From Morella rubra (Eukaryota; Streptophyta; Magnoliopsida; Fagales; Myricaceae), in contig CM025850.1 of assembly GCA_003952965.2 (NCBI GenBank), positions 974,378 to 1,038,377 on the forward strand: 64,000 nt of DNA, read 5' to 3'. Position numbers and translations under genes: made by a program. The notes under the pieces are model-generated. The model ran no database searches and was not told the origin of the DNA. It worked only from the letters and a program-made list of their open reading frames with translations. This document shows, in pieces, positions 36,633 to 54,400 of the stretch (the stretch's first letter is position 1; each line of letters starts with the position of its first letter).

Positions 36633-37808
36633 TTTGGTAAATCAATCTCTTCCACTCGCAAAGTATACAAATAAAAAACTGCAGCTCGTTTGGTGAGTAT
36701 GAATAAAAGTTTGATATATATATAAGGAGGATGCACGTGGGGAAGACGCAAATATTTGTTTCAGAGTGCGGAAGGGAAGGCCCAGAATTTTGGGAAGAGT
36801 CTAAAATAAAACTCTATTTTGTATATCTGGATTCGTTCGGGAAAAGTTGAATAATAATTGATTCTCTCTCTCTCTTCCTGTATTCCGTCCTACATTAGTT
36901 TAGGGTGTGACTTGATAATCAATGCTAGTTCATAGTTATTAGAGGGATCGAGAGGGAAATTAACAAAAACAAAGAACTCTGTTTAGCTTCTTATAATTAT
37001 AATTAAGATGGTACGTAAGACTGACCTGTAGGCTTCGTTGATTGACCGCAATGACTTGGCCGGGTCTCAATTATCAGATTTTTATATATCAGCCAAATTA
37101 ATTAAGCAGGTAAGTACGTCAAAATCGGTCTACGCCGACATTAATTAAGCATATATACAGCTTGCATAGATCATGCATATTAAGAAATTGGATTCAGATC
37201 CAGTTAATACTGTTTATATAAAGTTTCGGTCAACATGAGCTCTACAATAGGATCTATTTATTGTGTCTATTTCTCTATAAATTTTATCATGCATGCAATT
37301 TAAATAAGAAATTACAGAAAATATTGATCCTAATAAACGAACCTCTGTGCAAAAAATTATGCTCGGTCCAATGGCGAGCGCTAAGAAATGACATGTTGGT
37401 TAATTTCGTGGTACATTCTGGAACGACTTTTATGATCTGCATCATGCATTAGTTTCGTCAGCAATGATTTCATGTCTCTAGAGAATCAAGTTGGTTTTAT
37501 TTATTATTCGAAAAAAATTAGGTCATTGGTCAAAGCACGCAAAATTGCTCCATCCAGTGGATGTCGACAACATAATATATTGAAGTATATATGCAGCGTC
37601 CAAGAAATGACCTGTTGGATAAGATAAATGTTTACATTAATGAAGTCATAGAACACACCACCAACGAACTAATTATTGCTAGGTAACTTTTAAAGTTTTA
37701 ACTTAAATAACTTAATTATAGGGTCAGAAGTATTAATTGATCTTTGTTTTAATAATTTTTTTTTAATGTTATTCACGAATATAAGAAGTTAGATTAACGA
37801 GGTTGAGT
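36633..37808. other. Intergenic between the divergent CRK pseudogene and CRK gene
   Basis: AT-rich, with several TTAATTAA-like and ATGCATGC-like strings. No gene recognised. It should hold the distal CRK promoter. Confidence 0.35.
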
Positions 37809-37982
37809 TTGACCATAACTTATGGACTTCTATCTTTTATAGCGAAAACATGCAACAAAGGAACTGGAAAAACCTAAAAACATGTCGACCTTTTCTTTTC
37901 TTTGTATCTGAAACATGTCGACTTTTCATTCTTCTTGACTTCCCATCGGCCTCTTTTCAATTGTTACTGAAGTTGGTTGACT
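37809..37982 (+). promoter_or_regulatory. Cluster of three W-box motifs upstream of the CRK
   Basis: TTGACC at 37809-37814 and TTGACT at 37935-37940 and 37977-37982 fit the WRKY consensus TTGAC(C/T), all on the plus strand within 325 bases of the CRK start. WRKY control of CRK genes is known from Arabidopsis; here it is inferred from motif clustering only. Confidence 0.4.
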
Positions 37983-38133
37983 GGCTTGATATTGGCTTTG
38001 GTCGTCGGCAGACCTGAACGCCAATGGCACATGCATCTTCCTCTGCTTTTAACATAGTATTGACATCTGATCCGTTGCGACAAAGCTTCTAGCTAGGTTG
38101 AAATATATACACTCTACAGAGACAGACACGGGA

Positions 38134-42474
<4,341 letters not shown>

Positions 42475-42784
42475 TCATGTTTTGTCGTGAAAAGAGGCTT
42501 ATTGCTACGATTCATCTGAAACCTGGCCCAAGATCTTTTACTGAATATTTACTTGCAATGTGAGAATTTTTCTAATTTATGTACATGGTGTTTGAGTGCC
42601 GATTAAAATTTAGGGATACGAGAGTTAATGAAAAAATGAAGATAGTTTATAGGAGTTGATAAAACAGTGAAGATAGTTTATGAGAGTCGGTGAAAAAATG
42701 AAGAGAGAGAAGATTTAAATGAATATTGTAGGTGAAAAAGAATAATTTGAAATACAATTTAGACCTTAGTCCTCGGTTTAGACC

Positions 42785-43850
42785 CTATTAACACCTAGAG
42801 GGAGGGTGAATAAGTATTACCCCTCTATTTAAAAAATATGGCAATTTTAGAACAAGTCCTAAAACTGTCCCGTCTAGATATGAACGTCAACACTCAAAAT
42901 CAACAAAATAAGCAGCAAAATATTAAATAAACTCGAATCACACAAGAGACGAGATCTTGTTAATGAAGCGGAAAACTTTTGAAGCAACCTCAAAAGAAAA
43001 ACCACTTCGGGCAATCTACGCCACCCGAAATTCATAAAAAATTAAAACCTCACAACCGATGATTTAGATACCGACATCCCATGTTACTTGACTCTGACTA
43101 CCCCGATATAATAATCCAAGTACTCCAACTAAGAGCTGCTTCGTGCAGTTAAACCTTAGCCTTCTAAGGTTCTTCTTATATACTCTTTGTGAATGATCTC
43201 GTTTTTCAAAGCAGAAACTCTGGCAGCCAAACTCCTTCAGTACTCTGAAAGCTTCATAGAGAAAGGTTAGTTACAATGGTGGTTGAATTTGGAGAAAATC
43301 TGGTCAGTCTAAGTTTAAATCTCCAAAAATGGGGCTTGAATAAAAATATGAAACGGCCTCCTTGAGGTTTCTTGGATGACCTCTCAAAGTATTTATAGAG
43401 TCGATTGAGTTGCAAAAATTTCTCATAGTTTTGAGAGACTTCTTATTCTCTTGAACACTTTGACCAAATTTATATAAGATTATCGGATAGAAAAATACAA
43501 CTCAATTTGAATTTAAATTTGACACGGAATTTTGCTAACACTCAAATACTAACAAACTCCCTGATAAAACTTACATTTAAATAACAAAAAAGATAAAGGT
43601 CCTTGCCAATCACCAAAGTAAAAACCTGATTACATTATAACTCAACCCTATGACCTAATTTATGTGTTCAAGAGTCTCTAAATTGAATATCTTTCTTGAA
43701 AAGCAATCTCATTGACCAAGTGAAAGCGTGGGAAATAGAGAGAACTCATTGAGATAGAATATTGGATAATATTAGAAGCAAAATATCCACATATCCAATA
43801 AAAAGGTACTAAAATAAGATATTTACTCTCCCTTAATCTACTCTCCCCCT
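42785..43850 (-). mobile_element. Copia (Tork-like) LTR, reverse orientation, adjoining polypurine tract
   Basis: At 42795 the phrase acctagagggagggtgaata marks a Tork-type LTR end. On the minus strand a purine tract, TTAGGGGGAGAGTAG, lies at about 43841-43855, where the 3' LTR of a minus-strand element should begin. The gag remnant at 49985-51060 has the same orientation. I infer one old Copia element spanning 42.8-51.1 kb, later interrupted by the 45589-49674 solo LTR. Confidence 0.5.
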
Positions 43851-45588
43851 AAGCCAGTTATGCATTACTCCATCTTCTCATCCTTTTTTGTCACGAATGG
43901 TCAAAGGGCAATCATGGTCTCATAACAATCAAAAGAGAATGAGATAGCCAAACGAAGGACTGGGATAATATCGGAATACGTGATTTTTGGAAATAATCTG
44001 ATCACCTGAACAACCAACAAAAAAATCAATGGACTTAGAGACATACAATTGGACTCTTAATAGCATGTAAAACAATACGAAATCGCCTCACATACATGAA
44101 AATTAATAGTCATTAATTTCATGCCACATGTCTCTAATCAGTTTTAGAATCAATAATCCAAAAAAAATCAAATGCATACGTGTGTGAAGAACCAAGACAC
44201 GATCAAAGATTCTTAAGACCTTAAATTTATGAGCAAAATCAAGGCTAGGCAAATGAAACCACTAGTGAATGGAGAAATATAACCAAAAGATTGAAAGTCA
44301 AAGCCAATGCCATTAGTCACTCAAGATGCTAATTTTGCTCCCCTTAAATTGAATTTCCCAATATAATTTTTTTTCCTTTTTTTTAATAGGGATTGTAACA
44401 ACTTCTTTGGAGTATGAATCTTCTTTTTAACTTTTCGATTTGTGAGGGTGCATTAATGAATAAGGTCATCTAGTCAATGGTCAATTCTCTATTACATGTG
44501 ATTGCTGACCTAAATCTCACATATGCTGCCAAGTCTCATTCAATCATATTTGTGTATACTAAAAGACATTTAAGGATCATTTCAAGTAGTTACCCAAAAA
44601 GTGACATTAGGCATTCCTTTCAACTCATATTTCAATTGAGAGATAAGTTGAAAAAATATTTAAAAATACATGCATGAGAATCTCAACTACATCAAGTAGT
44701 TTGACACAGGTGTGGTTGGCACCAAGAGTCAAGATTGAAATTAATATCTAGAATGATTTAAAAATATTTTAAATGTTCAAATTATATATGGATTGTTGGA
44801 AAGCTTTATGAGTCTATTTCCAACACATCAAACGGCGTACGATTTGGAGTTTTCTAGACGAAGTTATGGTAAAATTACTCCAAGGAGGTGAGGCTGGCAA
44901 CTAGTTACGAGATCTAGCAAATTTTGGAAGATTTTTCTATTTTTAGCTAGCTTTTTAAATTTTCAATATGTCTTTTCATTTCTACGAGAGTCTTTTATAT
45001 TTCCTATGTCTCAATTAATATTTTGAAAGTTGTATTTCTCATTTACTCATGCTTGGGGGTTGTTCCAAGCACTATTATTTATACTTTTCTCTAGCAATGG
45101 AAACATACAGATTCAGGGTTTATACAACTTCAGCCTTAGGCTTCTTTTCAAGAAAAATTTCTTCTCCGAACTCTTATCCTTCGGTGGATTTCGATAGGTA
45201 GTGAGTTCAAATTTTATCCTGCGATAGATAAAATGTGTATCCCGACTTCCCAAAAACATCTCGAGCGATCCAAACACTTTTCCGACTTTCTCACAAATAT
45301 CTCTACCGGTCCCATTACTATCCCAGACAATTCTCTTATCCCTAACATTCTTATTTCTCTCGAGTATTCCACTTAGTCCGAGCTCACGAGGTGTCTTGAG
45401 CTTTCCTCGGCTAACCCCAGTATCATAGTCCAATAAAATTTTTGCTAAAACACACACACAAAAGCACAATTTTTTTTAAAAAAATAATAAATAGATTGAG
45501 CAAAATTCCATAAATCACGACATAAGTTGCGAGAATTTTTAACCTCATCCTCAAGGGTCGCATTCTTGCCAATCATTCTAATTAAAAT
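43851..45588. other. Decayed retroelement-like sequence
   Basis: The first 500 bases look like the 3' internal region of the reverse Copia element. From about 44750 the text gttggaaagctttatgagtc and gatttggagttttctagacg resembles LTR regions of plant Ty3 elements. I could not set borders. A minus-strand frame of 118 codons at 45113-45469 matches nothing I know. Confidence 0.35.
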
Positions 45589-48500
45589 TGTCACGCCCCG
45601 TGCCTGTACATACCCCCTAGGCGTACCTATAGAGATGATATGCACTCAAGCGGGAATTACGGCACGAATCGGTCCTATGAAATACTACTGTTGGCTTCGA
45701 AAAAGTTTTGTGGGAACGTTTAGTTAAAAATAGTATTGTAATTAGAACATTTGTTAAGAAAGGAAAATTAGGTTTTTGAGAAATTAGTGGTAAAGCGACA
45801 TTAATATAAATACATGATAATAATCCTCGAAGTTTGAAACTCTTGGAAATTAAAGAAAAGAAAACATAATATAACAAAAATGAAAGAAATAAGATAAGAG
45901 ATATTTTGAAAAGATAAGTACACAGTTCCACTACTGGTCACGATGTTTCTCTTTTACAAAAGACATCCTTCAAGAGGATTACAAAAGAAGAGAGATAGAT
46001 ACGAAAATGGAAGCTTACTAAAGCTGTACGTAGTAATACAACCGTGATGCTAAAACGTCCTATACAAAAGCTGACGAATACTCAAAAAGCGACTGATACC
46101 AAGGTCAACTAATCCTCCTGATCAGTATCAGAGGTCAGGTCTGCTATCTCGGTCTCTCCCGGTCCGGTAGAGGTGTCCTTACTGCACTTTGTTTAACACC
46201 TAAAGTTAGGGTTGTGCGTCCCTCCTTTCCTCCGAGACTGTCCCGTGCAACACACACCAGGACTCGGTTAGGCAAGCCTTGTACCATTAATTAGGGAAAT
46301 CAACCACTATTCCCTTAGAGGTGCCTTGCACTTTCCTGATGTGAAAAGTACCGTCATCCGATCTCAGGACCACCTCTGGGCATAGGTTCTTTCCGATCAT
46401 ATCAGTGTTTCCCATACCCATGAGATGATTATGTGGTATGACATATCATAAGCATAAAAGATTCATAATTCATATAAGTCGGTTATAAAATGCACATATG
46501 CACTTTCACATTTTATAATGTAAAGATATGATACAAGAATGCATTTGAACTTTAAATAGAAAATTAAATAGGAAAATAAATATTAGTATGTACTAATTAC
46601 GTACTATTTATGTTCTAATTAATAGAACTTAGGACTAAGGTTAATATCTGAATGACCTTCCTTTGATTAAAACTAATAATTAACATGTACTAAACTACTT
46701 CGTCAATTACTTAATCTTAGTAATATTGTTTAATAATTAACTATCAATTATTTAATTAAGTTTTAATTTAATTAACCTTTATTAATCCACAAGTGGCAGG
46801 CCTATGGGCCCTATAATGGAGTGCCCCAATCTGATTAGATCTTGGCCTCCTTGCTTAAGACCCAATTTTTCATGCATTTTATTTATTCTTTCTTAATGGG
46901 TCGATTATGACCTTAATGAGGCCTTATGATTTGGGCCTTGAATTTAAATGGACTTGGGCCCAAATTTTTACCCTAGAACCTCTAAACAGATTTTAACACT
47001 GCCATTGGGCCAGATTTTATGTCAGGACACTTTTACTCCTGATTTTTATGGAAATTCCAAAATTGCCCCTGATGCCCTTTTTGATCATTTTTACCTCTTT
47101 TACACATCTTTTCTCCTTGAAATTTTTAGGGCTTTGTCCAGTACACCACAGTGACCTAGCTGAATTTTTTCAGGGCCTAAATCCACATTTTTCACAAAAA
47201 GAGAGTACAAAGCAATCGGGTACAATAAAAGTGATGTAAAAAAGGCATGCATGGCATTTGTTCTCTTTCTACAGCACCCAAACATGATATCCAGCACCCA
47301 CAATACACTTATGTCTCAAAACAATCACATGCTCATCGATCAGAACCGACCATAGCATTATTTGAGAGGATTTCACAAAGAAAAAGTGCCAAAATGGTAT
47401 GCAATGCAAGAGATGATGACGTGCATGCATTCTCTCCTCTTCCTATGGCCAACACATGGCCCTCTTACTCTCATACTCACCATTTCTCCTACTGACAGAG
47501 ACCTAAAGACACCAAATCACCCTTAACACATCTCAGCTTCACAAATCAAGTCACACATGCATGACATTAGGGCATTTGGCCATGAACAAAGCAAAAATTT
47601 TCATCACCATCTACATGCAACTACAAAGATGAGTTTTTTTTCATCAAGATGGAATAGAAAAATCATCAAACCAATATGTGTAAACATAGGATCAGATCAG
47701 TAGCACATTTTCGCATGACTCAAGCCAAGCTCTCCTTTTTCCCCTCAAATTTCTACATGCAACTAAAACCCCTTGCCTTTAGATTTGGTTGGTGCTAGAA
47801 TTCTTTGAAAATGGACACCTAAAAACAAGTCACCATTTTAGAAAAGAGAGGTAAAAGAGAAGGGGGAAAATGGTGCAAAAAGGGAAGGGCTCATGGGAGA
47901 AATTTTCTCCCATGGCCGAAGGTCTCTAAACGCCTACCTCTCTTCTATTTTTTTCTTTCTTCTCTTTCCTTCTTCTCTTCTTCTTCTTCCCTTCGGTCTG
48001 CCTTGCTTCATGCCACTCTCCTCTTCCTCTAACTCTCTCTCTTTCTCTTAGTCGACAATAACAAGGAGGCTCATACGATTTTGGCTTAAATGAGAGCTAG
48101 TTAACTATAGTTAAAAATGTCGTTTTTCTCTAACTTGCCACCTCACCTAGCTTGGTAATCATTAAGCTTCACTTAACTAAGGAAGCAAGCCAAAAGATTG
48201 GCTCTCTTGGGCAGCAAAGAAGTAGCACTTGTCATTTGTCTCCATTTATCTTTCCTCATGAGGCAAAAGGAAATCACACAAAATCTACACACACACACAA
48301 CCGGTTGGCCTTCTATTTCTCACATAATATGCATGCACTTGGGAGAACAAGGGGTTAGGGGGAAGAGAAGAGAGAAAAATCATCACCTAGCCATGCATGT
48401 GTCTATTCGGTCAAGTCATTGAACCTCAAGGTTAGGAAAAAGTACAACATTAATTAGGTCATGATATGATTTAATACAATGGTGAAAAAATATACAAAAC

Positions 48501-49674
48501 CATAAGGCCTTACCTTATATTCGGCTATAGCTGAAAAATAATTAAAGGTTAAGCAAAGATAATTAAATATGTCAATTAATGAGAACATTAAGGCAAGAAA
48601 ATAAAATTAAAGTAAGATGACATTGGAAAGCTTTTAATAGAATTAATTTTCTAATGTAAGTAAAATGAATTAATAGCAAATATGAAGCTCTCAAAATCTT
48701 CAAGCAAGTATGTTAAAAAAATCAAGAATGTAGACACAAATATGTACATGTCATTGTAAAGAGAGGCATCACAAAAATCTTTTTGAATTTTGGATAAATA
48801 ACGAAAGCAAAAACAAAAAGATCAAACAAGATTCAAAGTTCAAATGAATGCAATATGTATATTAATGCAAACTATCCTAATGTATGCAAGAGAAAGGACT
48901 TTCAGGGAGTAGCAATAGCACAAATACCAATAGCAAAAGGAAATCACATGAGCACATGACATCAACAATCATGTAGAAAGGGTTTGCATGTGTGTGCTCT
49001 TCTAATTTCTCACATAATATGCAGCACTATAACTAAACAAAAAAGAAAAAAAAGAGTCCTTAGCACAAAGGAGAACGAGAAGGTCAAGCCAAGGGGGAAG
49101 AGAAGATTTAGAAATGCAATCATCACCTAGCCATGCATGTGTCTATTCGCATTCATAGTCAAGTCCTGACATGACATTAGAAAAAAAAAATGCAAGGTTA
49201 GGAAAAAGTACAACATCTAATACCTAGGTCATGATATGATTTAATACAATGGGAAAAAATATACAAAACCATAAGGCCTTACCTTATATTCGGCTATAGG
49301 CTGAAAAATAATTAAAGGTTAAGCAAAATAATTAAATATGTCAATTAATGAGAACATTAAAGCAAGAAAATAAAATTAAAGAAGATGACATTGGAAAGAC
49401 TTTTAATAGAATTATATTTTCTAATGTAAGTAAAATGAATTAATAGCAAATATGAAGCTCATAAAGAAATAAAATGCATGCAAAAACAAAAATGCAATAG
49501 CAGCTCATAAAGAAATAAATATTGGTTGAATTAGGGAATTAAAATATTCAAGCAAGTATGTTAAAAAAATCATGTAGACTTAACAAGAAATAATTTAGAC
49601 TAGAAAACTTCAAATATTATGTTATACTAGTTTTTAAATATGTCATACAGCTGAAAATAAAGAGAGGCATCACA
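45589..49674 (-). mobile_element. Chromovirus (Tekay-like) solo LTR, reverse orientation, perfect 5-bp TSD
   Basis: Plus-strand ends are TGTCACGCCCCGTGCC (45589) and GAGGCATCACA (49674). Flanks are AAAAT at 45584-45588 and 49675-49679. The reverse complement aligns end to end with the LTR at 51440-55478 (both start TGTGA[CT]GCC and end CGTGACA, sharing ctaggggggta and cctcctttcc-type blocks inside). No internal domain is attached, so it is a solo LTR. Its right end has been duplicated in tandem (48266-49832). Long LTRs of this size with these ends are typical of Tekay/Del chromoviruses (family knowledge). Confidence 0.85.
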
Positions 49675-49832
49675 AAAATCTTTTTGAATTTTGGATAAAT
49701 AACGAAAGCAAAAACAAAAAGATCAAACAAGATTCAAAGTTCAAATGAATGCAATATGTATATTAATGCAAACTATCCTAATGTATGCAAGAGAAAGGAC
49801 TTTCAGGGAGTAGCAATAGCACAAATACCAAT
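48266..49832. repeat. Imperfect tandem duplication crossing a solo-LTR border
   Basis: Unit 1 (48266-48936) and unit 2 (48937-49832) both start caaaaggaaatcacac/t and end agcaatagcacaaataccaa. Each contains aagagaggcatcacaaaaat, the solo-LTR end plus its AAAAT duplication, and about 150 bases of flank. So the duplication happened after LTR insertion. Unit 2 has extra blocks (for example near 49460-49530). The phrase atcatgtagaaagggtttgc occurs in unit 2 (48970) and again outside at 49983. Confidence 0.85.
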
Positions 49833-49984
49833 AGTTTTTCTATCAACTAATGGATTTTCATCTTTTTTCGCCCAAATCTTCTTGGTGAAAATACGTTTAA
49901 TCAGATACTCCAATTTTTCATTAATCAGCTTTGTATGTTCAGTAAGAGCCCTGACTTGAATCATAAGATTTATATGCTCAATCA

Positions 49985-51060
49985 TGTAGAAAGGGTTTGC
50001 ATGTGTGTGCTCTTAATTTAAAATAATTAGGTCTAATGTGCCCTACCTTACCACAAAAGTGACTTAGAAACAAATTTACGTGTAGTGTGTGCCCTAGGTG
50101 GAGCTTTGACTTTTACTTGTTTAACTGGAAATGTAGCCGGAACAAAAACAGTCTTTGAGGACGATTTAGTATTGGTCTTGGTGTAGCCTAAGCCTTTTTT
50201 TTATTACCAATAGTCAATTTTAGGCTTAGCATGTGGCCAAGCTCTTTAGACCCACTAGAGAATTGCTTAAGTTGAGCTTTAGATTTCTCTAGTTCACACC
50301 CTAGATCTTTGACGTCAGCTTCAAGCGTCAGATTCTTCACTTTCAAATCATCAAACAACTTGATATACTCTTCAAGCTTTGCAATGAGATTGTCCCTTTC
50401 AAGTTAAGCCTCATGAGGTTTCTTTAGGGACTTTTTGTTTACCTTATGCAGTTTCAGGCTTTTCCTAAAAAGTTGGTTGTATGCTTCTTGCAGGCTCTCT
50501 TCGACATGAACCTCATAAAATTTATACATGTTCCTCTGAAGAGGAATTCTCATGATCGCTGCTAGAATTGGACTCATCATCACTTAATGATGCATTCATA
50601 GCTTTTCCTTTGGACTTGAGATATTAAGGCACTCTGAGATAATGTGAAGACATACTTATCTCTTTTGTCTTTTTTTATAACTACTGGAGCTACCATTAGT
50701 CTTTTCAGATCCTTGACCGTGGCTTCATAACCTTGACATTCAAAAAACTGAGTCTTCTTGTTCTTGGTCTCATTCTCGACATACTTATCTCGTGGAGCTA
50801 CCATTAGTCTTTTCAGTATCCTTGAACATTCTGGTACAATTCTCGAGTACCTGTTGAGATATGTGCACTTAGATCTGACGTGGTCATAACCTTGACATTC
50901 AAAAAACTGAGTCCTGTTGTTCTTGGACTCATTCTCGACATACTTATCTCTTTTGTCCTTTCTATAACTACAAGAGCTACCATTAGTCTTTTCAGCATCC
51001 TTCTTGAATCTACCAAATGGGCACTTCTTCGTCAATTGGCTAACGACAATTGGACAGGGG
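49985..51060 (-). pseudogene. Copia (Tork-like) gag remnant
   Basis: On the minus strand from 51035: TKKCPFGRFKKDAEKTNGS, then the zinc-knuckle region QFFECQGYDHVRSKC, in which the first cysteine is replaced by Phe. The segment around the knuckle is duplicated (RDKYVENE appears twice, 50930 and 50770 region). Further down come a coiled-coil-like stretch and GLGYTK, then KTVFVPATFPVK (about 50150), the usual end of Tork gag. Stops and frame changes make it inactive. It forms the distal part of the reverse Copia element. Confidence 0.8.
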
Positions 51061-51439
51061 GATCGATTTATCTCAAAAACTTACCTTAAGGGTCCGGCTA
51101 TTGAAATCGGTACCATAGAGACTAAAATATAAAGTGTAAAATACAGGGACCTGTCGATAATTATGCCTAAAAAATATATTGCTAAAAAAATTATGAGGGT
51201 AAAATTGTCATTTCACTTAAGAAAAATTATCAATTTTCGTCGAAATTAACTGCATGGGCTGCAAAGTATAAACAATTGATAATTGAGGGGTGAAATGTAA
51301 CGAAATTGATAATTCGAAGTGCAAAGTGCCAGTTTCCCAATAGTCGTTGGGCGAAAAGTGTATTTAACTCAAAAAAATAAAGTTGCCAATTGAATTCAAA
51401 TCTTATTGTTTGATAAGGTTGTGGCAATCAAAGCAAAGG

Positions 51440-54400
51440 TGTGACGCCCTCTCCTTGTTTTCAACTACTTAATGTATTTAAGTTGGTTAATGACAATGAT
51501 TTGAGATTTTCTAGTCAGAATTATTTCCTTGGCAAATTTATATGTTTTTCAATATTCTTGCTAAATATATTATTTATCCTATTATTTAGTTCGGCATTCG
51601 CATTTCATTATGGATCTTGATAATTCGAATATTTTTTTAAAATGAGCATTTTCATTTCTTGCATCTTATATTATTATATTTCACTTGCATTGATTTGATC
51701 AATTGGTGGAGAATTTAGTTTCATTATTAAATTTCTCATTTCTACCTTGCTTTTAATTGGACATATATGATAATGTTGTAATTACTCATAGAGTATATTT
51801 CATTGAATTTAAATTTCCCTTGCTTATTTTCTAACTTACATTCGAAATTTATATTAATGCCACATGAACAAATTTTAAATTTTTTCCATCATTAGTTCAA
51901 GTACTTTCCTTTATTTAAATTTTCTTATTATCTATACCCTTCTCTTAACTTAAATTAATTCCTACATTATTCTTTACTTAGCTAAATTTATTTAATTAGC
52001 ACGTATATTATTTGAATAATCCATTCTAGTTTCTTTTCCCTAGGTGCACAGTTGCCACTTAAATTCTCATTGGTCCTTGTTTTATTTTTGTCTTATTAGC
52101 ATGCATGTCACGTTGAAGCTTGTAGGCCAATCGACAATTGCTAGTTAGGAGATTTTTGAGTGATTTGGTGAGCTCTAATCATTACCTAGAAAAGAGAAGT
52201 GGTGCCACTTGGCATTTTCTGCCGTTTGCCGCCCATGTTAGCCACTTAAAAAGCTTGCTTCTTGTAGTTAAGTATAGATTGCATGATTACCTAGAGCTAG
52301 ATTGTGATAGGTTTGATGTAACCCTATTATCTAACTATAGTTAACTTAGGCTATTTAAAGCCAAAGCAAACCGTGGGGAGCTTTTGTTTTCCTTAGAAGT
52401 GACGAGCTAGAGAGGAAATAGAGAGAAAGAGTGAGTGGATGTGAAGAACCATACCAGGCCGTGAGAGTAGAAGGAGAAGAGAAGAGAAGAAGAAGAAGAA
52501 GAAGAAGAAGAGGAGAGAAATGGAGAAAAAGAAAATAGTGGAGAGGTAAGGCCATTGGTAGTATTCGGCCATGGGAGAAAGACCTCTCCCATGAGCCCTT
52601 TTTCCTTTGATTTCTTCTTTGTATACCTTTCTAACACTAAGACTTTGCCTTAGGAAATTTCAAGAGACATTTAGAGACCAACCAAAGCTAGCAAGGTAAG
52701 GGTCATTTAGTTTTGCTCTAATGTGAGGTTTGGGGTATTTTGGTTGTGTTTTTGTGATGGAGAATAAGCTTAAGGGTCACGGTTTGGGTTAGATGATGAC
52801 TTTGAAGTTTTCTTTTGGATTTGATAACATGTATGTAGGTAGATGATGATGAAATGGTGAAAAGAACTTCATTTGGCGATAAAAAAAAAATGTATGTGCC
52901 CGATTGTTTGTTCCTTGTAACTTTTCTTCAAGAAAATCATTTTTTCTTGATGTTGGATGCTTTGCATTTAAGTATTGTTAGTATAGGAGGAGGAAAAACA
53001 CTTAGATAAGCCACGGTTTGAACTTAGAGAAAAAGGAAAATGCATGCAAAAATAGTTTTGTAGATTATCTTCCTTTATCATGTTTTGGATTAAATATTTG
53101 TGAATTGGTGCACTTGTGAACTTGGAAATTGAGAAATGAAAAGAAAAATGGAGTCTGTGGAAGATAGAGGGTCACGTAGTGCCCTATGGAGAGCTCCTCT
53201 TGAGTTCTAGTGGCTAGAAGTGATAAAGGAGTGACATTTAGCCACATGCATAGGTTTTGGAAAGAAAAAATAAGAAATAAAGACTTTTGTATTGTGAATT
53301 GTTGTTAAATATCATCTCTGGATGTATTTTGATGCTACTAATGTGTTATTAGCACATAGGTGGACATAAAATTGATGACAAAAACAAAAAGAATACATGC
53401 ATGCAAACTTTCCTTGAGACATAGAACACCCGAATGCAATGTGGCACATTTCAGGTAAAAGTAGTTTGTATTTTCACATGAAACCTTCCAAAAATGAAGT
53501 TGAGGGTCTGTAGGACTTGCCGTAAAAATTTCAGCTAAAATGAATAAGTGGAAAGTCCGAAATGCCATTGGAAGCACCTGGGGGCAGTTTCGGTATTTTT
53601 TAGAAAATCAAGGGTAAAAACTTCCAAGTATAAAATTTGGGCTTATGGTAATGTTGGGTTTAATTCAAAGGAATTAGAATATGATTTTGAGTCCAAAACT
53701 AGTCAACATGAGGCCCAAAACACAAAGAATAATACGAACCTAAACCCGGCCCGTTGGCTATAATAAGCTAATAAAAACAACTAAATAAAAAAAGTTTAGT
53801 ATTAATTCAGATCTGTAAAATACGATTCCTATTAGGTCCATTTGTATTAATGAAGTGACTAGATAAAGATATTATAAATATTGAATAGACGGAAAGAAAT
53901 TACTTAGGTAATAATTTTAGAAATAACCAAAATAAGAATAATAAAATAACTAATATAAGCCTTTAATCTGATAAATTAGAACATAGTCAATAATATATTA
54001 ATGCATTTGCACGAGAAGAGAATAATTTGCACCATATCTTTGGAATTAACAGTTTTTGCAAGAATACGAAAGCAATTATCTACCTTTCATTTTGTTGAAG
54101 CTTATGTAAGTTTGTGAATTTCATATGCGTATGACGTGTCATATTACATAATCATCTCATGGGTATGGAAAGTATTGAAAGACCGGAAAGAACCTATATC
54201 TAGAGGTGGTCTTGAAATCGGGTGACGATACCATTCACGATGGAAAACGTGCAAGCCACCACTAATGAAAAATTGGAAATAGTGGGTGGTTTCCCTAGGC
54301 AATGGTACGAGGCTTGCCTAATCGGGTCTAGTGTGTGTGATGCATGAGACAGTCCCAGAGGAGAGGAGGGACGCATAACCCTGACTCTGGAGGTTAAACA

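Noticed and set aside
38098..38133. Upstream in-frame extension of the CRK
   Set aside because: The codon at 38098 is TTG; the ATG at 38134 directly precedes a normal signal peptide.
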